Shown piece by piece: positions 24,457 through 35,600 of a stretch of DNA of 64,000 nucleotides. This DNA is from Carposina sasakii. Lineage: Eukaryota; Arthropoda; Insecta; Lepidoptera; Carposinidae. Under the pieces are notes generated by a model. The model was not told the origin of the DNA. It ran no database searches and saw only the letters and a list, made by a program, of their open reading frames with translations. The first letter of the stretch is position 1; every line of letters starts with the position of its first letter. Both the position numbers and the translations under genes were made by a program. The stretch covers positions 13,275,501 to 13,339,500 of the forward strand of contig CP053159.1 of assembly GCA_014607495.2 (NCBI GenBank). Direction: 5' to 3'.

Positions 24457-25026
24457 ACAGGGTGTTTGTGACAGCCAGGCAAATATTAATACCATGACTT
24501 CAGACCATGATTCTGAGGCGGAAAACACAGAAAATTTTGTTAGGAAAATTCCAAAATTTTCAGATTTTTTTCGTATTTTCAGGAAAAACATTGTTTTGTT
24601 CGTTTAATCAGGCCTTAGATTATGACTTAAAATTATATTTACAACAATAAAGTTCAAATGGAGAGTCACAAGTGATCCAAAAAACAGCAATGTGCCACAC
24701 ACCAATAAGCCCATTTAATTAGTCACAGGATCGCCCAAAACAAAGATCAGATAACAAAGTCCATGACTATGAAGTCCTTCGCTGCGCTGAGGTTGATGCT
24801 AAACGCGATCAAATTAAAGCGCGACTACCTGCGCAGATACAATATCATTATAGCAATGGGGTGCTCTCATGCTCGCAATGTGCGAGGGTCTTTACAAGAA
24901 AGATTGGCTACATAAGCCACATGCGAGCACACGGACGACATCTGCAAACGACAAATTGAAGCGGTCGCCATGACCGAAATCGGTCGGACATCATCATCAT
25001 TTGCCTGGCTGTCACTCACACCCTGT
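24457..25026 (+). mobile_element. TIR element carrying a LINE-derived C2H2 zinc finger
   Basis: The terminal ACAGGGTGTTTGTGACAGCC is matched in inverse at 24999-25026, giving about 26 bp of TIR. Within it, plus-strand codons near 24869-24940 read CSQCARVFTRKIGYISHMRAH, a C2H2 finger of the C-x2-C-x12-H-x3-H form preceded by a basic stretch (KRDQIKARL). This resembles the C-terminus of lepidopteran non-LTR reverse transcriptases. No intact gene. Confidence 0.6.
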
Positions 25027-25297
25027 TTACACGGCTGTCTTCCCGAAATGGGGCAGTAGAACTGCGAGATCATAATGAACATCTCACAGTTACGTTTAGC
25101 ATAGCGGGCACAGATGTAAATCATCAGTGACGACTTAGAATAAAGATTCGCTCCGGAGCGAAGACCTATCATTAATCTAAGAGTGACGACATACTATCTT
25201 GTCATCTTGAACAACGCATGAGTTCCTTAGTCGCTAATTAATTTATTATCAACAAACTGCGAAAATATTAGAACAAATAAATAATAATAATATAATA

Positions 25298-25676
25298 CAG
25301 GGTGATTTTTGGTCGTCAACGTTCCCGAAAACTACGGAATCTCCTCATCATCACGATCATTTTTCTCCATGGAAGCATACCTGGGAAGTGTCTGGTTTCC
25401 AAAATATTAGGGTCCAAAGTTGAGTAAATAGACTGCGTTTTTCTGCATAAATGCACATAGACGCGCGTAGCAGGATTTTTTCACGAAAAATAATTAATAT
25501 CTGTCTATAAAAAACTAACATAAACACTAGACACTATAAATTTCGCACGATCAAGGAATTTAAAAAAAAAATTTCAATTTTTTTTTTTTCCCAGCATTTT
25601 TTTTGGCATAAACTTACTTTATTTCATGTATAGAATACGTACCCTTCGTTAAAGGTGGCCACAAAAAAACATCCTG
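25298..25676 (+). mobile_element. Mariner-like MITE with TA target
   Basis: Starts CAGGGTGATTTTTGG after TA and ends CATCCTG before TA. 379 bp with no coding capacity. A sister copy is at 51288-51654, and a decayed reverse copy lies near 5425-5590. Confidence 0.7.
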
Positions 25677-25973
25677 TATACCTACCTAAATATATAAATA
25701 TTCACACTGATGATGATGATCTCCGACCGTATTTCGGCCAAGGCGACCAATCTCTACGGAGATTGGCCAGGTACTCAGGAGATATTTTAGTGCACAAGTG
25801 TGTCCGCAAACACAGATGCACTCTCTATTCCGTTACTCTCATAGTCCGATGGGAGGGAAAGCCGACACGACCGGAGAGAGATCAGGCGCAGGACCAACGG
25901 TTTTACGTGCTTTCCGAGACACGAGCTAAGTGACAATTTTGCAACATTAAAATCTGTACATGAAATAAACTTG

Positions 25974-26229
25974 GCCGCGTGATGCCGGCAGAGTAGAATT
26001 CGTACCACCCCATGTCTGCCCGTGGGTATCGTACGAGGCGATTAAGGGTTCCCGGGAGGTGGGCAGCAGCGTCTCCCGTGTTGACAACATAGTCCAAAAT
26101 ACAAACTGCGGTCACCAACCCGTCTACCCAGCGTGGTGACTGTGGGCAAATACCCCTCATGGCAGTCTTGTGGCGTGCCCTGGGGGAGGCCTACGTCCAG
26201 CAGTGGACTGCAATAGGCTTTTGATGATG
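25974..26229 (+). mobile_element. RTE-tailed SINE, near full length
   Basis: GCCGCGTGATGCCGGCAGAG at the start, GGTATCGTACGAGGCGATTA, GGGGGAGGCCTACGTCC, and a (TGA)n-like tail GATGATGAT. Same family as the copy at 50543. Confidence 0.75.
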
Positions 26230-26360
26230 ATAGCAACATCCATGACTCGGAAACCAAACATCGATATTCACCATATCAATGTTTGCACCCCCCGGGATTC
26301 GAACCCAGGACCTATGGCGTCGTAGGCAGGGTACCTACTAGACCAATCGGTCGGCACCTC
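26230..26360 (-). mobile_element. tRNA-derived SINE (second family), adjoining an RTE-tailed SINE
   Basis: On the minus strand: GACCGATTGGTCTAGTAGG, CTACGACGCCATAGGTCC, GGTTCGAATCC. It abuts the end of the RTE-tailed SINE at 25974-26229. A fragment of the 3' end of this SINE family also lies at 27885-27915. Confidence 0.75.
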
Positions 26361-29324
26361 GTAATACTCAGCTACTAGTATCCTATACTTCGCCCATAAA
26401 ATAGTTATATGTACAATATCAGTCGCATTTTATTCTTAACGGCGTTCAAGCTTGAATCAGTTTTATGGTAGGAACGTGAGACCAAAGGCAGTACTTAGCC
26501 AGTCGTAAATCTGCCCGTTGCTTGGTACGTCTGATGGCGTAGTTACTAAAGAGAGCCGAGATAAATGATGTCATGTCACGTCCTTAGGGTTGAGTAATAT
26601 TTAAAAAAAATTTTTGATTCGAGACAACGCGGGACAAAATTTATCTGTTAGGCATTTTTTTTCCGCCAAATTAAAAAGCAATAGTTTTAAAAACCGACAG
26701 TAATTATAGAATAGAATAGAATAGATTTTTATTTGAAAATTACACATACACGGACAGAAGTAACATAGAAAAGGACAATAGAAATAGGGTAGAAATACAG
26801 ATCAAAAGAAGTAAGTAGACAGGTAGAAGTAACATGAAACGAAGAACAGTAAGTAGAACTGTGTGCCCTATTTGGAGCCCGTCAGTCCCGTGTACGTGCA
26901 ACCGCCAAACGGTTATACGCCAATTATAGGTAGGTACTTTGTATAAAAAATTAAAGAAAAATGAAAAAATCGATTGTTAATAGACTCATTGTTGACCTAC
27001 TTAGTCATACAAAAGTAATTTTAATGCGCCATACAATATACATGAAATTTTGATAGTGACTACAGTCTATTACTATTGCCTAATACCATAGTAGTAAGCC
27101 TTCACTTCAAACTGCATTCTCTCTCTTGCAAGAGCTACATTTATTTCTATAAAGTCATAAAATCACATCCTTTTTGTTATAGCTCAACGTTCCGTACGTA
27201 CATCTTTATATAGGTATACTTATACGGGCAGTTGTTAATGTTATACAACGGGTATAAATACCAAGGGATTAAGTTTAATGAAAAAATTGTCTTTAGCCTT
27301 TATTTCTCGGGCGGAATTCAAGATTTCTTCTTCTTCTTCTTCAGCCTATTGCAGTCCACTGCTGGACGTAGGCCTCCCCCAGGCCACGCCACAAGGCTAC
27401 TGCCATAGGGGGGTTTTGCCCATAGTCACCACGCTGGGCAGGCGGGTTGGTGACCGCAGTGTGATTTTCGGACTATGTTGTCAGTACGGGAGGCGCTGCT
27501 GCCCATCTCCCAGAAAACCTTAATCGCATCGTACGATACCCACGGGCAGGCAGGGGTGGTACAAACTCTGACTCTGCCCGCACCACGCGGCTAATTCAAG
27601 TTTTAAGAGTTTCCTATTTAGATATTTTGGATATAGGTCGTGGTTTGAGCCGTATGAAAAGATTTTATTCGGTCGATGATTTTGGGAAAATATTAAAATG
27701 TCGCCTAACTGAGATTCCTTAGTATAAAATATGATAGAAAGATAGATAGATCGTTTATTTCACTTTTGGCATGTACACATATACAGACAACACAAATCAA
27801 GAAAATAATAGAAAAAATGTAATATAAGACAATAATGAGATTATAACAGTAATGTATGCAAGTAATATGTATGGATGTTTCAACTACCCCGTACCCACGA
27901 CACAAGACCTTAAGTAAGTTAATGTTTGTGTATGTGTGAATATTTATATTTATTATATTTATATATTTATAACGAGAGTTTGTATTAATATCTTTTTTAA
28001 TATCTAAGATTATTTTAAACCAACCATACCTTACCGATAGTTTGTAGTTTAGGTAAGCTGGTCGTTTTTTTATTTATTTTAAAAGTGTGAAATAACGTGT
28101 AGACTGTAGAGTAATAGGATATGATTTGAAGAACGTACAAATGGTCCCAGAGCTAAGAATGTAAGTGCATGAAATGCATTACATGGGTCATCTCGTGGTT
28201 CGACACCAATGGACAAAACTACTCAAAAAACATAGAGCCCTCAACCGAGTGACTTGTAAAGAAAATGCACAGAAAGAAGAACGAATATTAAACCGAAGCG
28301 AGGCCACTAGCGTCGTCAAAGTAATGTAAATAAACTATCCGATAAAATCTTTAGAAGTAAAGATGAACTGTCGAGTGCCATTGAAAACTTGGTCGGACGG
28401 CGGTGAAATTTTTGCATAATGCCCACCGCAGCTGATGCAATATTAAATTTTAAATATTGAACGCCTTAGGCGACTGCCGTTCAATTTGGCGCGAAATCTC
28501 CGGCCCCAAGTAAGATTAAGGCGTGTGTATATATACGAAGAATAAAAATGGTATGACAAATACTATGGGCATAATTATTAAGTTTCCTCTTAGGTACTGT
28601 TTAACGAACGAAATGTTCAATCCTGATCCGAATGCAAATAACTTTTAATGAATAGTTCCATTTCCCTTTAATCCTTATATTAGATCCTGGATGTAATAAT
28701 AAAATTATTTTTAAGGAAGCAAATTTAACTGCTGATGTGTCTCATGTTCGTCTAATATACATGAAGGTACCACACTATATCTAAAACCAAAAAGAGAAAC
28801 TAACAGAAGTTGATCATCTCTGACGCTATGAACAGATTCCAACAAGCATGAAACAAGGTCTAACTACTCTAAAAAAACCTAACAAACCAATTTCTTATGC
28901 ACAAGTAAACTAGGTATATACCTAATATCCTATTTGGCCGTATTACCATTGCGATCGGCGGGAACGCGTGCTTATGTTAGATAATCGCCCGTATATCCCG
29001 TTTATTTGATAGTGGGGGACATAAAATTTTTATTTAACGTGTCTACGTATTAGAAGAATTCTAGTAATCGCTTCGAGTCACGTCGGCGGGGCAGATAACT
29101 TTTTCGATCTAGGTACATATGGAATTTATTTTATAATTCTTATGTTTTCTGTAACTTTGAACTATTAACTACGACATTATTAACAGGATAAGCAGGTAAA
29201 AATGTAAGTATATTAACCAGACTCTGAATGAAATTAAAATACTTTTTATTGCTTGAGTTACAACACTAAAGTACAGTTGCGCGATGTGAACAGTAGACCT
29301 TAGTAATATTAAACAGTCAATATA
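26361..29324. other. No gene beyond the SINE at 27326
   Basis: TAGAATAGAATAG tract near 26710 and GATAGATAGATCG near 27740 are followed by LINE-tail-like sequence. A SINE 3' fragment is at 27885-27915. No exon recognised. Confidence 0.45.
27326..27592 (-). mobile_element. RTE-tailed SINE, full length
   Basis: The plus strand starts with (TTC)n then AGCCTATTGCAGTCCACTG and ends CACCACGCGGC, so the element lies on the minus strand. The 81-codon open frame across it is a shadow. Confidence 0.75.
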
Positions 29325-30050
29325 TCTGTCGTGGCCATGTCGTAGATTTAAACATATCATGAAATGCTCATTTCATGAAATGTTCTACTGTCTATTGGCC
29401 ACATCTTGATATGGTTTGGGCACATCGATGATAAAAATCGTTTCTCGATATGGGCAACTAAACGCGCGACTATTTCATGACGTGGTCAAGATTATTGATC
29501 ATATCGCACATGAATCACCGGTAGAGGTGCTGCAAGCGCATTGTTTATGTGTGAAGATGGATGTTTCTTTTTAGGTTATAAAACAAATTAAGGAGAGTAG
29601 GGTGACTATGCAGAAGAAGTCCACGGATAAGGTATTATATTGTATAATGTATGTTAGACGTAATGGTGGTTTATAATAACATTGTTAAACAAAAATCTTA
29701 GATTACGATAGATTAGGTTAGACTACGACAAATAACGCACGAGCCGAGCGAGCGGAGCGAGCGTGCCGCGGCAGCGTCCGGCGATGTGCCAGAAGCGAAT
29801 AGCTTTTGTAAAGCCTTTTATGTTTTTAAATATTATAGATTGTGATATTTATTGCAAAAAAATCATACCGTTACCATAAATAATCTCTTACCACATTCTG
29901 GATTTTATGGACACCCTATTAATACGATTCGGCCAAACGTGGATGACAAAATCGTGAAATGTAGACGATTTAATGATCTGGTCAAATTGAATTGGCCACT
30001 TCATGAAATGCGACCAATCAATTCTACGATATGGCCACGACATATCCATG
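29325..30050. mobile_element. Element with long inverted ends, unclassified
   Basis: TGTCGTGGCCATGTCGTAG (29327) faces its inverse at about 30025-30043. Similarity continues inward with several TGGCCA..CATGAAATG motifs in both arms. The centre has a GC-rich tract (GAGCGAGCGGAGCGAGCG). No transposase is seen and the target duplication is not clear. Confidence 0.55.
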
Positions 30051-30547
30051 CCCTATGAATGCTAATTCGTGAAAGTAATACGAGTAAATATGTTTTTAAA
30101 AAAAAATTTAAATTAATCGATGATCAGCAAACGACTATTGTTCAAACAACAGATGGTAGTAGGTATGTCAAGTAGGTACTTTTTTTTCCTAAAAAGTACC
30201 TACATTTAACTGTCTACCAAAATTACCTATAAAAATACAAGATAATAATACCCCAAAGTTTTCAAACACAAAAGCATTCTGACAAGATTTTTCCTCTTTC
30301 CTCTTACAAGAGGTAAGTCTCCGATCGAAATTCGCGGAAGTTTTCCGAGCAAGAATATTGTGATATTCGAAAATACCTAATATTAAAATGTAATAAAACG
30401 CCTATCGCTAGTAATGTTCAGTATTATAGACCGGATATTGAGCTAGTTATTTTGATATTGGTAGGGTTTATATAAAAACGGTATATAAATAAATACAACT
30501 GAATGAACCATAGGTGTTAGAAGGGTTTTTATTTGAAAAATGTTTCT

Positions 30548-30662
30548 CTATTGACGGATCGCCCACCACCGGGCCCTATACCCTCCGCTGACCCTCGGAT
30601 CTGCCGACTCATGATCACGAACACAAGACACTACAGTCGCAACGAGAAGCCAGATCCAAGCA
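30548..30662 (-). repeat. GC-rich dispersed module
   Basis: Contains CCACCGGGCCCTATACCC, GACCCTCGGATCTGCCGAC and GATCCAAGCACCTAGCATGC. Counterparts are at 55995-56112 and 58010-58135 on the plus strand, and partly at 16560-16620. Unclassified; about 115 bp. Confidence 0.6.
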
Positions 30663-30784
30663 CCTAGCATGCAACCATAAATACATAGCTGCTAATCCGA
30701 AAACCAATTAAAATTTTTAATCGACATATGTTTCGCCAACACATTTCACAATTCCTGTGCTGATCAGCTACATCTCCTTCCATG

Positions 30785-30891
30785 CATGTCGAGTACCGTG
30801 CATGTCGAGTACCGTGCATGTCGAGTACCGTGCATGTCGAGTACCGTGCATGTCGAGTACCGTGCATGTCGAGTACCGTGCATGTCGAGTA
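30785..30891. repeat. 16-bp minisatellite
   Basis: Six perfect units of CATGTCGAGTACCGTG followed by an 11-base partial. The array adjoins a minus-strand CGGCTGTG-type repeat, whose own sequence at this point reads CATGTCG.. and AAGGAACTCAGG. It therefore probably grew from that repeat. There are no spacers, so it is not a CRISPR. Confidence 0.9.
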
Positions 30892-31196
30892 AGGAACTCA
30901 GGGGCGTATTCTCAGGCGATTAGCTAGCAACTAATTTAATAACATCTGTCCCCGCCATGGTAAACGTTTCTCTTAGACCTCTTTTATGACCCTATAAATA
31001 TCATATTTTTATTTCCTAAATAGTATAACAGTATAAATTATTTTTTCATCTCCTGAATACTCCTATTGAAAATATAATATTAACAGATAGCTAAACGTAC
31101 TCATATTTTATAGAGGCATGTTTTTGATTATTTATTCTGAATGTAGAATAAAAGGATATAAATTTAGCTCAAATTTTGTGTAGATTTATTATCCAA

Positions 31197-31419
31197 CTAG
31201 TGGACGCCCGCGACTCCGTCCGCGTGTACTGCAGAGAAAACAAAATGTCGAAATTATCCGAGATAATAACATTTTCCCGGGATAAAAAGTAGCCTATATG
31301 TTAAGTGGGACCTGTCACAATATATTTCCTGAAAACTGCCTCGAAATCGGTCCAGCCGTTTCTGAGATTAGCGTGCACAAACATCGATCAGTTACAATTT
31401 TATTATATGTATGTATAGA
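31197..31419 (-). mobile_element. Non-autonomous Helitron
   Basis: The plus strand begins CTAGTGGACGCCCGCGACTC and ends TATGTATGTATAGA, so the element reads TC..CTAG on the minus strand with A and T flanks. 223 bp; a shortened version of the copy at 38908. Confidence 0.85.
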
Positions 31420-31494
31420 TAGTAAACAGCAATCAGTTTCATCGTATTAGACAAAATAAACCAATTCGAATGTTCTTTACTATATTATTCAACA

Positions 31495-31833
31495 CTAGTG
31501 GATGCCCGCGAATTCGTCCGCGTGGACTGCAAAAAAAAAACAAAATGTCGAAATTATCCATTCCATCCAATATCAGTCGGAAATAAAAATATTTTCCCGG
31601 GATAAAAAGTTAGCCTGTGTGTCAATCCAGGATGTCAGCTAACTCCATACCAAATTTTATAAAAATCACTCCCGCAGTTTTTACGTGAAAGAGTAACAAA
31701 CATCCATACATAACAAAAATGTTTAATACAAACGCCTAATACAATTTCATTTATAAAACATCCATCCATCCATCTATCCATCCATCCATCCATCCATACT
31801 CACATTACTTTCGCGTTTATAATATTAAGTAGC
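31495..31833 (-). mobile_element. Helitron with ATCC microsatellite
   Basis: The CTAG 3' end is at 31495-31498, followed by the family hairpin (CCCGCGAATTCGTCCGCG). Near the other end is a (CATC)n tract at about 31758-31799 and the family start read in reverse (CGCGTTTATAATATTAAG). The exact 5' boundary is blurred. Confidence 0.65.
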
Positions 31834-32161
31834 ATTCGATGAGTCGTATATAGCTGCTCTAACAAAATCTGTCTATAGATTATTCGTTTCAGCATTATTT
31901 GTGTGCGTTCCCATTGAGGGTCCTCATTGGAGTTTAGAGGTTTTGAATGTATCAATCAACCTTTAGGATACTAAATTCCTGGGTTTCAGGTTTCAGCGAT
32001 CAAAACTCTTGACATAGGCGCCTCTATCTTCATAATTTTAACACAGTTTCATACGTAGGTTTCAAATATTGTCTTTAGTTCAATCGAAATCCGTCAGACA
32101 TCGTCATTGAAACATTGAAACGACCCAGCGGCGCCACCGTCGCCTATCAATCGATACACGA

Positions 32162-32174
32162 GTTGCTAAGCAAC
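32162..32174. promoter_or_regulatory. Candidate RFX X-box upstream of PACRG
   Basis: GTTGCTAAGCAAC is a 13-base palindrome. It fits the RFX consensus RYYRYY-N(1-3)-RRNRAC at every position, with a one-base spacer. It lies 171 bp upstream of the PACRG ATG, the usual distance for X-boxes of ciliary genes in nematodes and flies. A DREF-like AATCGATA (one mismatch to TATCGATA) sits just upstream at 32149-32156. The transcription start is not visible in the sequence. Confidence 0.7.
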
Positions 32175-32308
32175 GATCATGTTGCAAAATAAACAATCAC
32201 AACCGGGCCCTCCCGAGCGCAAATTTACTTTCTTATTTTATTACTCGTGTCAACATTTTAGATAGATATTATTGGATTATTTACTCCAGCGTGCTTACAT
32301 TGTGTATC

Positions 32309-32320
32309 ATGTTTTATTGA
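32309..32320 (+). promoter_or_regulatory. Minimal upstream ORF in the probable PACRG 5' UTR
   Basis: ATG TTT TAT TGA, a three-codon ORF that stops 24 bases before the PACRG start codon. If transcription begins upstream of it, it could lower translation of PACRG or require re-initiation. Its context is not strong and it may have no effect. Confidence 0.3.
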
Positions 32321-32344
32321 TTTGTGTTTCGAGTTGTGTATACA

Positions 32345-32632
32345 ATGCTGCTTCCCCCGTGCGCTCCCGAACTTTGCGGTAAAGATTTCCGTCATACCTT
32401 GAAGAAGCCGAGCCCTAACTATCCTTATGGGCATCGGACGAGGAAGCCTAGGGTCGTGCCTGCGTTTACTATCCAGGCTATGCAGAAGAACACGAGGGTC
32501 CTGCCTCCGCCGAGGTGTAATGTGTTCGAGGAAGTGCCTCCGAAGCCGACCTTGTTCAAGCGATGCTACCAACGGGGGGAGTTCCCTATTACTATTGAGT
32601 TTACTAATTTTGGTAAACGGCTTTCGTGGAAG
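32345..32632 (+). CDS. PACRG: PACRG coding exon 1
   Basis: Encodes residues 1-96, from [12 protein letters not shown] to the tryptophan and lysine of KRLSWK. It ends AAG followed by the donor gtaagt, phase 0. It holds the divergent basic N-terminus and the start of the conserved block ([15 protein letters not shown]). Its codons are GC-richer than the surroundings, and open frames on the antisense strand here are shadows of this. Confidence 0.95.
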
Positions 32633-35600
32633 GTAAGTTTTTCTATACATTCAATAATTTCCCATTTTAATACATTGCCTACCAGCCCTAAAACCCTATA
32701 TTCCTAAGTTCTACTGTAGGAACTTTTGTATGGAAAACCTAATGTTTTATTAACAATTTCATAGGTAGCTCCCGTAAATTGAAAGTTGAATAATATAATG
32801 TTGTTTACCTATTTTTGCTGGTATTTTAAGAATGAGGGAATGAGCCATGCAATTTTGTCTCCATCGTGATTCGACCCAAAATCTTTCGTCCTTATTTTAA
32901 ACATAAATATATATACACACGTGGCTGTGCTCCCGAAATCAGGTAAGTCGGAACTACAGAATCATAAAGAAGATCTCAAAACCACGTTTAGCAAGGCAGG
33001 GACAGATTTAAATGATTCGTGAGAAGTTGCTAGCATATCGCCTGAGGGCATGGCCAAGTTCCTTAGTTGACTCTTACGACATGCGCGGAAAAAGAAGCAG
33101 CCGAAATTATTATGCCAGTAAAGCCTTACATTTAATTTCGTTTTTACTTCTATGTTTAGGTCCCCATTGAGAAGCTGGATTTCCATCACTACCTGCCAAT
33201 ATTCTTCGACGGTTTAGCGGAGGCTACGTACCCATACAACTTCATTGTGGAAAGAGGCATTAACGACTTGATCACCAAAGGGGCGTATAAGGTGCTGCCT
33301 GTGGTGCCACAGATCATCATACCTATCAAAAGTAAGATTTTCTTTTATCTATCTATCATCTATCATCTTGTAATTTCGATGTATACATGAATATAACCTA
33401 TAAGGAAGTCACTGACTATTAAACTAAGGAAAAATGTTGACGCAAAAGTATTATTATTTGCGAAAGAGGTATCTTTAGAACATACTAAATAGAGAGAGCA
33501 ATGTGGTAATGGCTGCTGGTACGGAATGAAGTACCTAATATACATTTGCACCGACTCCAAATACATGACTATGAAGATGGAAGAATGCAAATGCCGATGA
33601 CTATAGGAAGTTATAGACTGAGAAACAGCAATCTTGCAGTCCGTTTTAGCTCAGAATAACAATCAAAGCATTCAACGCTGAGAGAACAACTCTCAAAGTT
33701 GAGTTATTGATCTTTGTAACTGATCTGGTTCATTCGAATGCTGCAACGCGATCCCTCAGATTGAGGGGGAATGTTTTATTAATAAAAATACGGATACCTC
33801 TAAGTGTAAATTGTATTCATAACTTTTTTGTGGCAAGCTAATTCCTGCAATGTGCTTTAAATTTATCTTCTGTTTTCTCATCATATAATGTCTATCTACT
33901 GTCCACTGCTGGACGTAAGCTTCCCCCAGGGCACACCACATGGCTCGATCACCCGTTTGCGTAATTCAGCCACTACCAGCCGCCTTCTTCAACTCATCAG
34001 TCCATTTGGCCGGAAGGCGTCCAACGCTAATCTTGCCGAGGCGTGGTCTCCATTCGAGAACCTATCCTTTACTCTACCATCTATCGGTTGGGTTCAAATC
34101 GAGCATTTTCACATGAAATGATTAATTATTATATATATACATACATACATACATATAATCACGCCTTTATCCCTTACGGGATAGGCAAATCACCAAGGGC
34201 CGATAGAACCACATGGTGAGCCACTTCTGACCAATTTTGAGGGTATAGTTGAGATGTACAAGTTCGGCTAGGAGTGACAGGTGGTCAGCCTGACAGCCTG
34301 TCATGACTTGTACAGTATGCCCGGGAAGAGAAGCAGCTGTAGTATTATACTTTTTTTTTCACTCCCAGAGCAGCATAGAAGAATTATATTATATTATAGA
34401 TATCAAATAGTTGTTTTTTTGCAAATTGTAAGACCTTAAAAAAAAGTTTTATACTTCATTACGTATAGCAGAAAAGATTTTTTTTACCTCGTAATTTCCC
34501 AGGCAATATTAAACAGAAGAGGGTATTGGGTTACTTAAGTTTGAATATCTGAGGGCTAATAGGCTTTGAGATAATCTTTTTATTAAAATAGATAGAAGTT
34601 ATCCTTGATATTTTAAAAGGCCGGAAGTTGAAAAGATTTTGTGAACATTTTTTGAATTTTTCCTTTATAACATCTACCTAATATAACGTGTATAATTAAT
34701 AGAATACTTCAATATTGCTTTCCAATATTATTTTAGTACCTTAATTAGGTACTCAGATGGTAAATTATTTACGATTTCCTGGCTTAATATTTAAATCAAT
34801 TTTCAACATACCTACATACATATGTAGTAAATTTTATAGAAATGCTACTCCTAACTATCATACTAGCTATCCTCCCCACTTATAATTACCGTAATAAATA
34901 TGTGAAAAATGGTTGATTGTGAGAATTCTCATTAAAAATCTTACCAATATTATAAAAGCGAAAGTTTGTAAGTATGGATGGATGGATATTTGTTACACTT
35001 TGGCGAAAAAACGGCTGGAGCAATTTTTATAGGATTTGGCATGGAGTTAGCTGACACCCTGGATTAACACATATGCTACTTTTTATCCCGGGAAAATATT
35101 TTTATTCTGGATAATTTCGACATTTTGTTTAGTCCACGCGGACAAAGTCGCGGACGTTCACTAGTATTTTATAATTAGCTAAAAAGATACACCAAGTAAC
35201 AGACAATATTTCACGGTCAAACATTTCAAGTTTCATCTGTTAATCATATCATATTTCTTTTAGATGCTCTTGCAACGAAGCGTCCTAACGTCATATGCCA
35301 TGCGCTCCGCTGCATCCAGATGGTGGTCACCGGCTGCGATAAGGTCGGCGAGGCTCTGGTGCCGTACTACAGGCAGATTCTACCTGTGCTCAACCTGTTC
35401 AAGACTAGGAATCGTAAGAATATCTCTCGTCATCATCTTCCTGCCTTTATGCTATTATAAATGTGGCCTGCGCAATATGGTTCCTTTTGAAACTCATGTT
35501 GCCAAAGATTTGACATTTGTTTTACGGCTGTCTGAAGAATAATCTCTATTAATGAATAATTAAGTAAGAATCTTTCTATTAACGTTTATTCTTTATCTTA

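Noticed and set aside
30785..30891. CRISPR-like regular repeat
   Set aside because: Head-to-tail 16-bp units without spacers in a eukaryotic genome; a minisatellite.
32258..32650. 130-codon minus frame opposite PACRG exon 1
   Set aside because: Antisense shadow of a true coding exon.
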